DNA from: Azospirillum lipoferum 4B
GTDB lineage: Bacteria > Pseudomonadota > Alphaproteobacteria > Azospirillales > Azospirillaceae
Length of the DNA: 64,000 nucleotides
Reading direction: 5' to 3'
NCBI RefSeq assembly: GCF_000283655.1
Contig: NC_016623.1
Span: 372,001-436,000 of the forward strand
Position 1 is the stretch's first letter; every line of letters starts with the position of its first letter. The position numbers were made by a program, and so were the translations under genes. The notes beneath the pieces were generated by a model, which saw only the letters and a list, made by a program, of their open reading frames with translations, did not search any database and was not told the origin of the DNA. This document shows positions 17,350-26,195 of the stretch, piece by piece.

Positions 17350-19167
17350 ATGGGAATGGCTGGAATGAAGTTATCGATCAAGACAACGATCGCCATCATG
17401 GCCCCCCTCCTCATCATCGCCTTCGCCGCCAACATCCTGTCGTTTTCTCTTTTGACCGGCGCCCGCGAGTCTCTGACGGCTGCGCAGGTTATCCGCCACA
17501 ATTCTTATCTGCTGGCCGATGAACTGCGGCAAAGCTCCGACGACCTGACCCGGCTTGCCCGCACCTATGTCATCACCGGCGATGCGAAGTACGAGGCCCA
17601 GTATTGGGATGTGCTCGCCATCCGCAACGGCCAGAAGCCGCGCCCGCAGGCCTATCACCGTATCTATTGGGATTTCGTCGCCGCCTCCGGCACGAAGCCG
17701 CGCGGGGACGGTCCGACGGTTCCACTCCAGACCCTGATGGAGCAGGCCGGCTTCACGGCGGCCGAGTTCGGCAAGCTCAAGCAGGCCCAAGCCAATTCCG
17801 ATGGGCTGGTGAAGCTCGAAACCAAGGCGATGAACGCCGTGAAGGGCCTGTTCGACGATGGCCGGGGCAACTACACCGTCAAGAAGGCGCCTGATTTCGA
17901 ACTCGCCCGCAACCTGATGCATTCGAAGGAATACCATACCTTCAAATCGGAAATCATGGCACCGGTCGACGAGTTCTACGTGCTGCTGGAACAGCGCACG
18001 CAGGGCGCCATCGAGGCAGCGGAACGGGAGGTTGCCTTCTACCACACGGTCAATGTGACGACATTGGCCCTGCTGGGTCTGATCATGGCATTGGCCGGCT
18101 GGATCCTGATCTCGCGGGTCTCAGTCCCGCTGAACGCCCTCAAGATCGCGATGACCCGGCTGTCCCGCAACGAACATGGCGTGGCGGTCCCCCATCTCGG
18201 CAAGGGCGACGAGATCGGCGAGATGGCGCGCGCCACCGACGTCTTCAAACGTGGCCTGGATGAGGCCGAAACGGTCCGCGCCAGCCAGCAGGAGCGCGAA
18301 CGCCGGCAGGAGGAGGAAAAGCGGCTGGCCATGGCACGGCTCGCCGACCAGTTCGAAACGTCGGTGTCCCGCATGGTCAGCGAGGTGCGCTCAGCCACCG
18401 GCAGCGTGCAGGAGGACGCCCGCGCGCTTTCCGCCACTGCGCAGGATGCCTCCCGCCAGTCCGCCTCCATGTCGGAGGCCGCCCTCAACGTCACGGCGAA
18501 TGTCGAGGGGGTCGCGGCCGCGACGGAGGAACTGGCCGCTTCGGTCGCCGAGATCGCCCGTCAGGTCTCCAGCGCCTCGTCGGTCGCCCGCAACGCCGTC
18601 AGCGAGGCCAATGCCACCAACGAGAGCGTCAAGGGTCTGGCCGCCACCGCCCAGCGCATCGGCGACGTGGTCAATCTGATCCAGGTGATCGCCAGCCAGA
18701 CGAACCTGCTGGCGCTGAACGCCACCATCGAGGCGGCCCGCGCCGGCGAGGCCGGCAAGGGCTTCGCCGTCGTCGCCAGCGAGGTGAAGAATCTCGCCAA
18801 CCAGACCGCCAAGGCGACGGAGGACATCCAGGCCCAGGTCAGTGCGATCCAAGAGGAAACCGCCCACGCCGTTCAGGCGATCGACGGCATCACCCGGACC
18901 ATCGGCAACATCTCCACCATCACCGTGGCAGTCGCCTCGGCCGTGGAGGAACAGGGCGCAGCCACACAGGAGATCACCAGGAACGCCCAGGAGGCCGCAC
19001 GCGGCACGCGCGGGGTGTCGGCCAACGTCGAGGGCGCCAACGAGGCGGCCGACCGCACGCGGCGCTCCGCCGACACGCTGCTGGCCGCCGCCGACACGCT
19101 GTCGCAACAGAGCGCCGCGCTGAGCGCGGAGGTCGACGGCTTCGTCCGCAAGGTACGGCAGCCCTGA
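17350..19167 (+). CDS. Methyl-accepting chemotaxis protein
   Basis: A chemoreceptor of up to 605 residues. It has a first membrane helix (about 11-33), a periplasmic helical sensor region of about 200 residues with DDLTRLARTYVITGD and a YHRIYWDFVA stretch, a second membrane helix (about 235-257), a HAMP linker and the cytoplasmic signalling hairpin with ASQTNLLALNATIEAARAGE. ATG 17350, 17356 and 17365 are close alternatives; none has a strong ribosome site. The ligand is unknown. It stands alone, with no che genes nearby, and would act through the general chemotaxis pathway at the membrane. The C-terminus has no CheR-docking pentapeptide. Confidence 0.93.
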   Translation: MGMAGMKLSIKTTIAIMAPLLIIAFAANILSFSLLTGARESLTAAQVIRHNSYLLADELRQSSDDLTRLARTYVITGDAKYEAQYWDVLAIRNGQKPRPQAYHRIYWDFVAASGTKPRGDGPTVPLQTLMEQAGFTAAEFGKLKQAQANSDGLVKLETKAMNAVKGLFDDGRGNYTVKKAPDFELARNLMHSKEYHTFKSEIMAPVDEFYVLLEQRTQGAIEAAEREVAFYHTVNVTTLALLGLIMALAGWILISRVSVPLNALKIAMTRLSRNEHGVAVPHLGKGDEIGEMARATDVFKRGLDEAETVRASQQERERRQEEEKRLAMARLADQFETSVSRMVSEVRSATGSVQEDARALSATAQDASRQSASMSEAALNVTANVEGVAAATEELAASVAEIARQVSSASSVARNAVSEANATNESVKGLAATAQRIGDVVNLIQVIASQTNLLALNATIEAARAGEAGKGFAVVASEVKNLANQTAKATEDIQAQVSAIQEETAHAVQAIDGITRTIGNISTITVAVASAVEEQGAATQEITRNAQEAARGTRGVSANVEGANEAADRTRRSADTLLAAADTLSQQSAALSAEVDGFVRKVRQP

Positions 19168-19225
19168 CCGGGACCGCACCATCGGCAGCACGCTTCGGAC
19201 CGGTGACGATCCGGGAGGATCCGGC

Positions 19226-20503
19226 CTAATTCGGCACCAGCGGCCAGAACACCGAGATGGCCGCGGTGCCCAGGATCACGACCATGATCGACAGCGGCAG
19301 TCCCAGCCGCCAGTAGTCGCCGAAGCGGTAGCCGCCGGGGCCCATCACCAGCGTGTTGCACTGGTGCCCGATGGGGGTGAGGAAGTCGCAGCCCGCCCCG
19401 ATCGCCACCGCCATCAGGAAGGCGTCCGGCCGCAGCCCGAGATGGGTGGCGAGGCTGGCGCCGATGGGCGCCATCACCAGCACGGTGGCGGCATTGTTCA
19501 GGAAGGGCGTCACCGCCATCGCCGCCACCATGATCATGGCGAGCGCGCCGATGGGCGGCATTCCCTGCGACAGCTGCGACAGCAGGCCGGCGATCAGTTC
19601 GCTGCCGCCGGTGGTGCGCAGGGTTTCGCTGACCGGAATCAGGGAGCCGAGCAGGACGAGGATCGGCCATTCCACCGCCTCGTAGGCCTCGCGCAGGCTG
19701 ACCACCTTCAGCGCCATCATCACCACTGCCGCCCCGAAGAAGGCGATGGCGACCGGCACCAGACCGGTGGCGACCAGAACCACGGTCAGCCCCAGGACGG
19801 CGACCGCCGCAGCGCGCTTGGGCGTGCGGCCGATGGCGAGATCGCGCTCGGCCAGCGGCAGGCAGCCCAGTTCGGCCAGCGTGTCCGCCATGGCCGCCTC
19901 CCGCCCCTGCAGGACGACCAGATCGCCCGACTGCAGGCGGACGCGGCGCAGCCGCTGGCGGATCGGCCGCCCGCGCCGGCTGATCGCCAGCAGGTTGGCA
20001 CCGAAGCGCTCGCGCAGGTTCACCTCCTCGATGCTGTGGCCGATCATGGTGGAGCGCTGCTCGACCACCGCCTCGACCAGGACGATGTCGTCCTCCTTCT
20101 CGACCCCCTCCAAATCCTTGTCGTGCACCATCTTCAGCCCGGCGCGCTTGACCAGCTCCGCCAGCGCCGTGGTGTCGCCCTCCAGCACCAGGATGTCGTC
20201 GGCGAACAGCACCCAATGGCCCGACGGCACATAGCGGCGGTAATTCTCGCGCACGATGGCGGCAATCGTCACCTCGCCCTCGCCGACCGCCTCCAGTTCC
20301 GCCACGGTGCGGCCGACGAACTGGGAACCGGTGGGCAGCCGTGCCTCCGCCGTGTAATCGTCGATGTTGAAGGCCGGACCGGCCGACGCCGTCCGTCCCT
20401 TGGGCAACAGCCGGTAGCCGACCGCCAGGAAGGCGACACCGAACACCGAGATCACAAGGCCGACCGGCGTGAAATCGAACATGTGGAAGGGCTCGCCCGT
20501 CAT
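19226..20503 (-). CDS. SLC13 permease, C-terminal fragment with RCK_C domains
   Basis: A 425-residue downstream fragment of the split permease. It starts with one membrane helix, then two TrkA-C/RCK_C regulatory domains (about 50-215), then six or more helices including the family motif region PFLNNAATVLVMAPIG and GCDFLTPIGHQCNTLVMGPG. Alone it lacks the first half of the transport core and is unlikely to work. Confidence 0.7.
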   Translation of the reverse strand: MTGEPFHMFDFTPVGLVISVFGVAFLAVGYRLLPKGRTASAGPAFNIDDYTAEARLPTGSQFVGRTVAELEAVGEGEVTIAAIVRENYRRYVPSGHWVLFADDILVLEGDTTALAELVKRAGLKMVHDKDLEGVEKEDDIVLVEAVVEQRSTMIGHSIEEVNLRERFGANLLAISRRGRPIRQRLRRVRLQSGDLVVLQGREAAMADTLAELGCLPLAERDLAIGRTPKRAAAVAVLGLTVVLVATGLVPVAIAFFGAAVVMMALKVVSLREAYEAVEWPILVLLGSLIPVSETLRTTGGSELIAGLLSQLSQGMPPIGALAMIMVAAMAVTPFLNNAATVLVMAPIGASLATHLGLRPDAFLMAVAIGAGCDFLTPIGHQCNTLVMGPGGYRFGDYWRLGLPLSIMVVILGTAAISVFWPLVPN

Positions 20504-21001
20504 CTAGGCGCGCAGGCGCGACACGATGACGTTCGGGGAGGTGCCGACCAGCGTCATCAATCCGCCCATCAGCGAGCCGAAGGCCATCGGCATCAGCAGC
20601 ATCGACACCGGCGTGCCGGTCCGCCGCGCAACCTGCAGGGCGATGGGCATGAAGATGGCGAGCGCGCCGATGTTCTTGACGATGGCCGACAGCAGCGTGA
20701 CCGCCCCGGCCAGGACGGCGACCTGCATCCACACCGTCGTCATGCGCGTGGCCAGCGGGCGCATCGCCGCCTCGACCACGCCGGACCGGCCGACGGCGGC
20801 ACTGATCACCAGGGCGGAGCCGACGATGATGACGATGTCATCGGAGAAGCCCAGGAAAGCCTGCTTGGCCGGCACGATCCCCACCGCGACCGAAGCCAGC
20901 AGGGCGAGCATGCCGACGAGGTCGTAGCGCAGCCGGTCCCAGATCAGCAGCGCAATGACCGCGCCGATGATGCCGAACGATAACATCTGGTCGATGGTCA
21001 T
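20504..21001 (-). CDS. SLC13 permease, N-terminal fragment
   Basis: A 165-residue upstream fragment with about five membrane helices. It contains the family's conserved transport-site segment IVKNIGALAIFMPIA and FGSLMGGLMTLVGTSPN, followed directly by the premature TAG. See the pseudogene entry for the whole locus. Confidence 0.7.
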   Translation of the reverse strand: MTIDQMLSFGIIGAVIALLIWDRLRYDLVGMLALLASVAVGIVPAKQAFLGFSDDIVIIVGSALVISAAVGRSGVVEAAMRPLATRMTTVWMQVAVLAGAVTLLSAIVKNIGALAIFMPIALQVARRTGTPVSMLLMPMAFGSLMGGLMTLVGTSPNVIVSRLRA

Positions 21002-21085
21002 TGGGAAAGGCGGCGTCCTTCCTGTCCGTTTGCCCGGGCTGCCCCGTTCGAGAGGGGACGGACAGGAGGAACGCGGAACAGGCGG

Positions 21086-23128
21086 TCAGCGGGCCGAACC
21101 CGATGCCTCGCCCTCCCCGCGGCCATTGCCCGACTTGCCGGACGCCGGCGCTCCCTTGTCGGGAGAGCGGGCATCCTGCACCAGCCGGGCACACTGTGGC
21201 TGCTCACCACTGCCCGGGTCAAGGAAGGGCAGCACGCCGGCCAGCGGAGTCAGCAGCACGCCGAGCGCCACCGCCGCCGCGCCGCGCGCCGCGGACTCGG
21301 TGGGATCGACGGCGATGTCGGGGTTGCCCAGCGTGCCGCCGACCAGCACCGGCACATGGGTGGCGAACATCTGCGGCGACTTGGAATCGCCGACGATCCG
21401 CAGGTCGAGCGCCTCGTTGCGCAGGCTGATGGTTCCCTTGCCGGTGACGATGGTCTCGGGCGTGTCCAGCACCAGCGCCTGGACGCGGGCGATGCCGTTC
21501 TCGACCGACAGGTTGCCGACCAGGCAGTTGAAGGGCAGCGGCTCCGACCCGGAGAGCACGACGCCCAGCGTCTCCAGAATGTTGGTCTTCAGGCCCTTGA
21601 CCGCGAGGCTGGTGATTCGCCCGCCGTCGACCGAGACGCCGACCTTGCCGTCGGAGTTGGCCAGCAGGTCGGCCACCGTCTTCCCTGTCCCTGCAAGCTG
21701 GATGCGCCCCGCCACCGTGCCGCCGATCTGGCCGGCGAAGGAGGTCTCGCTGAAGAAGGCCGACAGCTTCATGGAGCGGATGTCCAGGTCGGTGCGCAGG
21801 GCCGGAACCTTGCGGCTGCCGTCCACCTGCACCGTGCCGGCGATCCGCCCGCCGCCGATGCCGAGCGACAGCGGGTCGAAATGAAGGTCGCCGGCGGTCA
21901 GCCTGACCCGCATCTCCAGGTCCTGAAGCGGGGCGAAGGGCGCCTCCACCCGCTTGCCGCGCAGGCGGACGTCCATGTCGGTGTTGCGCAGCTTCTCCAC
22001 ATTCACCGGTGTCGCCGGGATCACGCCGCCGTTGCCGCGGGTCGGGTAATCGTCGCTGCCGCGCGGCGAGGCGCCGACGAGGCCGGCCAGATCCTGGGCC
22101 GCCAGCCGGTCGGAGGTGAGCTGGGCCTTCACCATCGGCCGCTCGCCGGTGGTGTCGACCGACAGGTCGCCGGACAGGTCGCTTTCGCCGACCTTGCCGT
22201 TCATGCCGTGGAAGGCCCACAGGCCCCCTTCGCGCGACAGGTGGCCGGAGATGGCATAGGGGCGCGTCTTCGGCGTCGGGATGCCGAGGATCGGGAAGAT
22301 CTCCGCCAGATCGTTGCCGCTGAGCGCCACCGACAGGTCGATGCCCTCCATCTTCACCGGCTCCGCCACCGAGCCCTCGATGCGGCCCTGGGTCTTGCCG
22401 ACGGCGGCCTCGATCTTCATCGGATAGGGCTTGGGGTCGTCGCGCAGGGTGAGCAGCGAGCCGCCTTCCGCCGCCAGGGTGAAGGGTTTTCCGGCGAAGT
22501 TGCCCTTGCCGTTCAGCTGTACGGTGTCGCTGTCGTTGCCGCCGGTGGCGGTGTTGATGGTGTTGTCGATGTCGATGTCGCTGGTGGGATCGCGGTAGCG
22601 AATCCGGCCGTCGGCGATCACCAGCCGTTCGATCACCGGGATGTCGCCGCGGCCGTCGGGGGTCGCGGCCTCCTTCGCCACCTCCTTCTCCGCATTGGGC
22701 GGGCCGAAGTTCCAGTTGGCCTCACCTTGCTGGTTCTTCTCCAGGATCAGCTTGGGACCCTGGAACCTCAGCTCCGGCAGTTCCCAGTCGCCGCGCAGCA
22801 GGGGCCAGAGCCGCAACGTGGCGTCCAGCGCCTGGATCGCCAGCATGTCCTTGTCCTCGCCCCGCTCCTGCGCCCATTGGGCGTTGGCGACGCGCAGGCC
22901 TTCGACATGGATGCGGATGGGATTGCCGGGATGGACGCGCAGGTCGCCGTCGATGGCGACCTCGCGGTTCAACGCGGCCGAGGCGCGGCGGGCGACGAAT
23001 CCACGGGCATCGTTCCAGTCGTACAGCAGCAGCACCGCGCCGACGCCGACCACGACGAGGCCGACCAGGCCCAGCAGGCCGTAGCCGATCCATTTGAACA
23101 CCGATCCCGCCGCCCTTGCGCCCGCCAT
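21086..23128 (-). CDS. AsmA-family protein
   Basis: A 680-residue protein with one N-terminal membrane anchor (about 12-35) followed by a long periplasmic beta-rich part. N-terminal AsmA features are ARGFVARRASAALNREV and GNPIRIHVEGLRVANAQW; the C-terminal AsmA domain has LRNEALDLRIVGDSKSPQMF and GTLGNPDIAVDP. AsmA-type proteins bridge inner and outer membranes and are thought to move phospholipids. The C-terminus is a charged disordered tail. GGGAGG 8 nt before ATG 23128 supports the start. Confidence 0.9.
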   Translation of the reverse strand: MAGARAAGSVFKWIGYGLLGLVGLVVVGVGAVLLLYDWNDARGFVARRASAALNREVAIDGDLRVHPGNPIRIHVEGLRVANAQWAQERGEDKDMLAIQALDATLRLWPLLRGDWELPELRFQGPKLILEKNQQGEANWNFGPPNAEKEVAKEAATPDGRGDIPVIERLVIADGRIRYRDPTSDIDIDNTINTATGGNDSDTVQLNGKGNFAGKPFTLAAEGGSLLTLRDDPKPYPMKIEAAVGKTQGRIEGSVAEPVKMEGIDLSVALSGNDLAEIFPILGIPTPKTRPYAISGHLSREGGLWAFHGMNGKVGESDLSGDLSVDTTGERPMVKAQLTSDRLAAQDLAGLVGASPRGSDDYPTRGNGGVIPATPVNVEKLRNTDMDVRLRGKRVEAPFAPLQDLEMRVRLTAGDLHFDPLSLGIGGGRIAGTVQVDGSRKVPALRTDLDIRSMKLSAFFSETSFAGQIGGTVAGRIQLAGTGKTVADLLANSDGKVGVSVDGGRITSLAVKGLKTNILETLGVVLSGSEPLPFNCLVGNLSVENGIARVQALVLDTPETIVTGKGTISLRNEALDLRIVGDSKSPQMFATHVPVLVGGTLGNPDIAVDPTESAARGAAAVALGVLLTPLAGVLPFLDPGSGEQPQCARLVQDARSPDKGAPASGKSGNGRGEGEASGSAR

Positions 23129-23350
23129 GCTCCCGGCCCTCCCGCAGATCGCCCCTCCCTGTCAACGGCCGGCGGAGAGGAACGGTGAAGGCTTCGGGCC
23201 GGGAGTACCGCAAGAGATCCCCCCGCCCAGCCTGAAGGTGGTATATTCACGTTGTGGCTTATATTGGATTTAACGCAAAATTCAGCTTCGCCGGGCCGTA
23301 ATCGGACGACCCGGTTTCGACACCCCCTGGCAGCCACGGCCGCAGACACG

Positions 23351-24454
23351 ATGCGCTCCCTTACCAATTTCGCCCCGTCCACCTTCGAGGAACGCGGTGC
23401 CGCGGTGGCTTTCACCACGCCGGTCCTGGCGCAGACGCGGGTGCGCAAGGACGGCCGCGACCAGCTGGAGGTCATGGTTCCCAACCTGTCGGAGGGGCGC
23501 GGCGTCTATGTGGTGCCGTGGAAGTCGCTGCCGCTGGCCTTCCCGATGACGGTGCACGACCGAATGCTGCACGACCTGATCGCCAAGGCCGACGGCTGTT
23601 CCCCCGACGACATCCGCAAGGCGGTGCTGGAGGCGGCGCGCTGCGGGCTTGCCGGCGGCGGGGCGGTGGCGGCGGCGGAAGCGGCGCTGAGCGACGACGA
23701 GGACCAGCGGCTGCTGATCAACTATCAGCTGATCGTCGAGGCGTTGAAGGCGGTCGGCCTGGAATCGACCGAGATCCTGCGGGTCGGCCTGACCTCCGCC
23801 GAGGGGCAGAAGCTGACCCGTGACCTGATGATGAAGGCGGCGCAGCGTCTGGCGCTGGAGCCGACCGAACTCTATGGCCGCATCGCCGAGCTGGCGGTGC
23901 TGATGGAATCGATCGGGCTCGCCAGCTCGCCCAAGCCGGCGCGGCTGCGGCGGCTGATGCGCGACCTGCAGGGCTTCCGCGACAGCATGACCGACTGGGC
24001 CACCGACAACGTGTCGGAAGCGGCCCCCATCGGCGGTTTCTGCGCCGAGGTGGCGGAGCACACGGTCAACCACGCCCGCAACGTCATCGGCCAGCTGGAT
24101 CAGGCGATGGCCTCCTTCGAGACGCTGCTGCGCCAGTGGGAGACCAAGCGGCCGCAGATCCGCAAGGCGTCCAGCCGGCTGTCCTGGCTGCTGGACGGCT
24201 GGGAATACCTGATCCTGCTGTGGAGCGACGCGCTGACCCAGGACCGCTACAGCCAGGACATGGCGGTCCACGACATCTTCCGCGTCATCCCGCTGCTGCC
24301 CAGGGACGAGGGGCGGATCGACCAGTCGCTGATGGCCGACAAGCTGATCAACAGCCAGAAGCGGTCGGTGCGCGCCTATGTCGACTGGCGCAGCGGCCAG
24401 CTGGACGTCGATCTGGTGATGCGGATCGAGACGCTCAAAGGGAAGGCGGCCTGA
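23351..24454 (+). CDS. Hypothetical protein, first gene of an unknown three-gene operon
   Basis: A 367-residue soluble, mostly helical protein that I do not recognise. The frame is open from 23252, but ATG 23351 is the first plausible start. An early segment (FTTPVLAQTRVRKDGRDQLEV) looks like a beta hairpin; the rest is long amphipathic helices (e.g. FRDSMTDWATDNVSEAAPIG). No signal peptide or membrane helix is seen. It is separated by 2 bp from the next gene, which is also unknown, so the two probably work together. Confidence 0.7.
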   Translation: MRSLTNFAPSTFEERGAAVAFTTPVLAQTRVRKDGRDQLEVMVPNLSEGRGVYVVPWKSLPLAFPMTVHDRMLHDLIAKADGCSPDDIRKAVLEAARCGLAGGGAVAAAEAALSDDEDQRLLINYQLIVEALKAVGLESTEILRVGLTSAEGQKLTRDLMMKAAQRLALEPTELYGRIAELAVLMESIGLASSPKPARLRRLMRDLQGFRDSMTDWATDNVSEAAPIGGFCAEVAEHTVNHARNVIGQLDQAMASFETLLRQWETKRPQIRKASSRLSWLLDGWEYLILLWSDALTQDRYSQDMAVHDIFRVIPLLPRDEGRIDQSLMADKLINSQKRSVRAYVDWRSGQLDVDLVMRIETLKGKAA

Positions 24455-24456
24455 CC

Positions 24457-25764
24457 ATGGAGATGAGGGATCTGGTCGCACTGGGCGACAAGCTTCTGGA
24501 CATCGACGAGGCCAAGTTCCGTCAGGTCGTCACTCTGCTGGAGCAGATGAACGACCATCCCGACATCCAGCGCACCATCGCCGTCATCCGCCCCCGGCTG
24601 GTCGAGCTGCGGCTGCACCGCCGCCCGACGCTGAAGCGGCTGTTCTGCGACCCGTTCGAGGATCTGTTCGAAGCCCTGGGCAAGACCGACCCGGTGCCGC
24701 TGAGCGTGATCGAGCGGTCGCTGATGAACAGTCTGTGGCCGCTGGTGGAGGCCGAGATCGGCAAGGACCGGCTGCGCGCCTTCCGCCCCGCCCTGCAGGA
24801 CGGGCCTGAGCGCAAGGCGCTGACCGAGGGGTTCTGGGCCGACTGCGGCACGGCGGTGGCCCGGATTGCCGAGGGGGCCGTCGCCGGCCATTACAGCGAG
24901 GCGCTCGATCTGCGGATGAATCCCGACCGCGTGCGCGCCCTGTCCGACATCGCCACCATCCTGTCCATCGCGCCCGAGGTGGCGGAGATGAAGGCGGCGC
25001 TGTCGCCCAAGCCGGTGCCGAAGCTGCACGGCGACCACATCGAGGCGATCCAGACCATCGGCCGCCGCATCGCCCGCGCCCGGCCGGACGCGCTGAAGAT
25101 CTTCATCCTGACCGCGACCTCGCGCCTCGGCGACCCGTCCGCCCTGCTGAGCGGGTTGTGGGACATGGATCTGGGCCAGAAGCCGGCCGACCGCGCCACC
25201 CTGTTCATGGCGCTGAGCGGCACCGTCGTCGCCCAGATGGAGGACCGGTCGCGCGCCTTCCAGAACGCGCCCGGCGGCACCACCGACCGCATGGCGGTGG
25301 CCGATCTGGCGCTCGGCATCGTCGCCAGCCTGGACGCCACCCGCGCGGCGATGGAGCACAGCCGCAACAAGGAGTTCGACCAGCGGCTGAAGCAGGTCCG
25401 CAACTCCGTCCACGCCATGGTGAAGACCCAGGTGCTGCAGGACGCCGATGCCGGAATCATCGCGGCCATCGGCGTGCTGGACGGCGGCGGCGACGGGCGG
25501 ACCCAGCTGGCCCAGGCGGAGAACCAGGCGCGGGCGCTGCGCAAATGCGCGACCATCGCCGATTCGCTGGGCCTGCGCGGCGAGCTGCGGGAGATGACCC
25601 AGAAGACCACCGCCTCGCTGACGGAAAAGGCGCAGCAGGCGCTGGGCGGTCCCGCCGGCAACACGCGCACCGGCTACACCGCCATCCGCATGATCGAACT
25701 GATTGCCGGACCCGCCGAAGCGAATAAGATCATGGACGGGATCATGAACGGCGGCCGGCGTTGA
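24457..25764 (+). CDS. Hypothetical protein, second gene of the unknown operon
   Basis: A 435-residue soluble, helical protein without a recognised domain. GGGAAGG overlaps the end of the previous gene and places the ATG at 24457. An N-terminal segment, RPTLKRLFCDPFEDLFEAL, stands out. Long helical runs follow, and the C-terminus (after about 390) is Gly/Arg-rich. Tight spacing with both neighbours (2 bp before, next start 36 bp after) shows a co-transcribed set. Confidence 0.7.
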   Translation: MEMRDLVALGDKLLDIDEAKFRQVVTLLEQMNDHPDIQRTIAVIRPRLVELRLHRRPTLKRLFCDPFEDLFEALGKTDPVPLSVIERSLMNSLWPLVEAEIGKDRLRAFRPALQDGPERKALTEGFWADCGTAVARIAEGAVAGHYSEALDLRMNPDRVRALSDIATILSIAPEVAEMKAALSPKPVPKLHGDHIEAIQTIGRRIARARPDALKIFILTATSRLGDPSALLSGLWDMDLGQKPADRATLFMALSGTVVAQMEDRSRAFQNAPGGTTDRMAVADLALGIVASLDATRAAMEHSRNKEFDQRLKQVRNSVHAMVKTQVLQDADAGIIAAIGVLDGGGDGRTQLAQAENQARALRKCATIADSLGLRGELREMTQKTTASLTEKAQQALGGPAGNTRTGYTAIRMIELIAGPAEANKIMDGIMNGGRR

Positions 25765-25799
25765 CGGATACGGCGCCTTTCGGTTCGGAGGATCGGGCG

Positions 25800-26174
25800 A
25801 TGGGAGCGGGATACACCGGGTGGGAACTGCCGGCAGACGAACGCAGCCGGCTGCTGGCCCTGATCCCGCCGCGCTATGAGCGGCTCGTCGCGGATCATGT
25901 GACCCTGCAGTTCGGCGCCGGCCCGCAGGAGCCGCTGCCGACCGCCACCGAGGCGGAGGTGATCGGCTGCGCCGACGACGGCGAGGGGGTGCAGGCGGTC
26001 GTCGTCGCCATCGACGGCACCAGCGACCGGCCCGACGGCTCCACCTACCACATCACATGGTCGCTGGAGCCCAACCGCCGCGCGGTGGAATCCAACGACG
26101 TCATCCGCGACTATGGCTGGCGCCCGGTGGAGCCGGTGACGATCCGGCTGGTGCCGCGGTTCTTCGGGCTGTGA
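25800..26174 (+). CDS. Small protein with two HxT motifs, possible 2H phosphoesterase
   Basis: A 124-residue protein starting GYTGWELPADERSRLLALIP. Two histidine motifs, HVTL (H33, T35) and HITW (H84, T86), sit at the ends of predicted beta strands. Such a pair of H-x-S/T-x motifs is the active-site signature of the 2H phosphoesterase superfamily, whose members open 2',3'-cyclic phosphates or ligate RNA. The 51-residue spacing is shorter than usual, so this is a suggestion. ATG 25800 has GGAG 9 nt upstream; an alternative TTG at 25761 overlaps the previous stop. Confidence 0.65.
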   Translation: MGAGYTGWELPADERSRLLALIPPRYERLVADHVTLQFGAGPQEPLPTATEAEVIGCADDGEGVQAVVVAIDGTSDRPDGSTYHITWSLEPNRRAVESNDVIRDYGWRPVEPVTIRLVPRFFGL

Positions 26175-26195
26175 GGCCGGGGGTGGGTCGGGGCC

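Larger units (their letters stand above)
19226..21001 (-). pseudogene. SLC13/DASS permease with RCK_C domains, split by in-frame TAG
   Basis: Two reading frames lie in the same frame, separated only by one TAG codon (20504-20506), and together form one 591-residue protein. The order is N-terminal transport helices, two RCK/TrkA-C domains, then more transport helices, as in full-length SLC13 (sulfate/citrate-type) permeases with an internal RCK pair. The first part ends GTSPNVIVSRLRA and the second resumes MTGEPFHMFDFTP, a junction that is continuous in the family. No ribosome site precedes the ATG after the stop. The gene is therefore either inactivated by a point mutation (e.g. GAG or CAG to TAG), read through, or a sequencing error. 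Confidence 0.8.

Noticed and set aside
20504-21001. Split permease considered as two genuine separate genes
   Set aside because: Same frame, no ribosome site at the second ATG, and the junction is continuous in the family, so one broken gene is the simpler reading.
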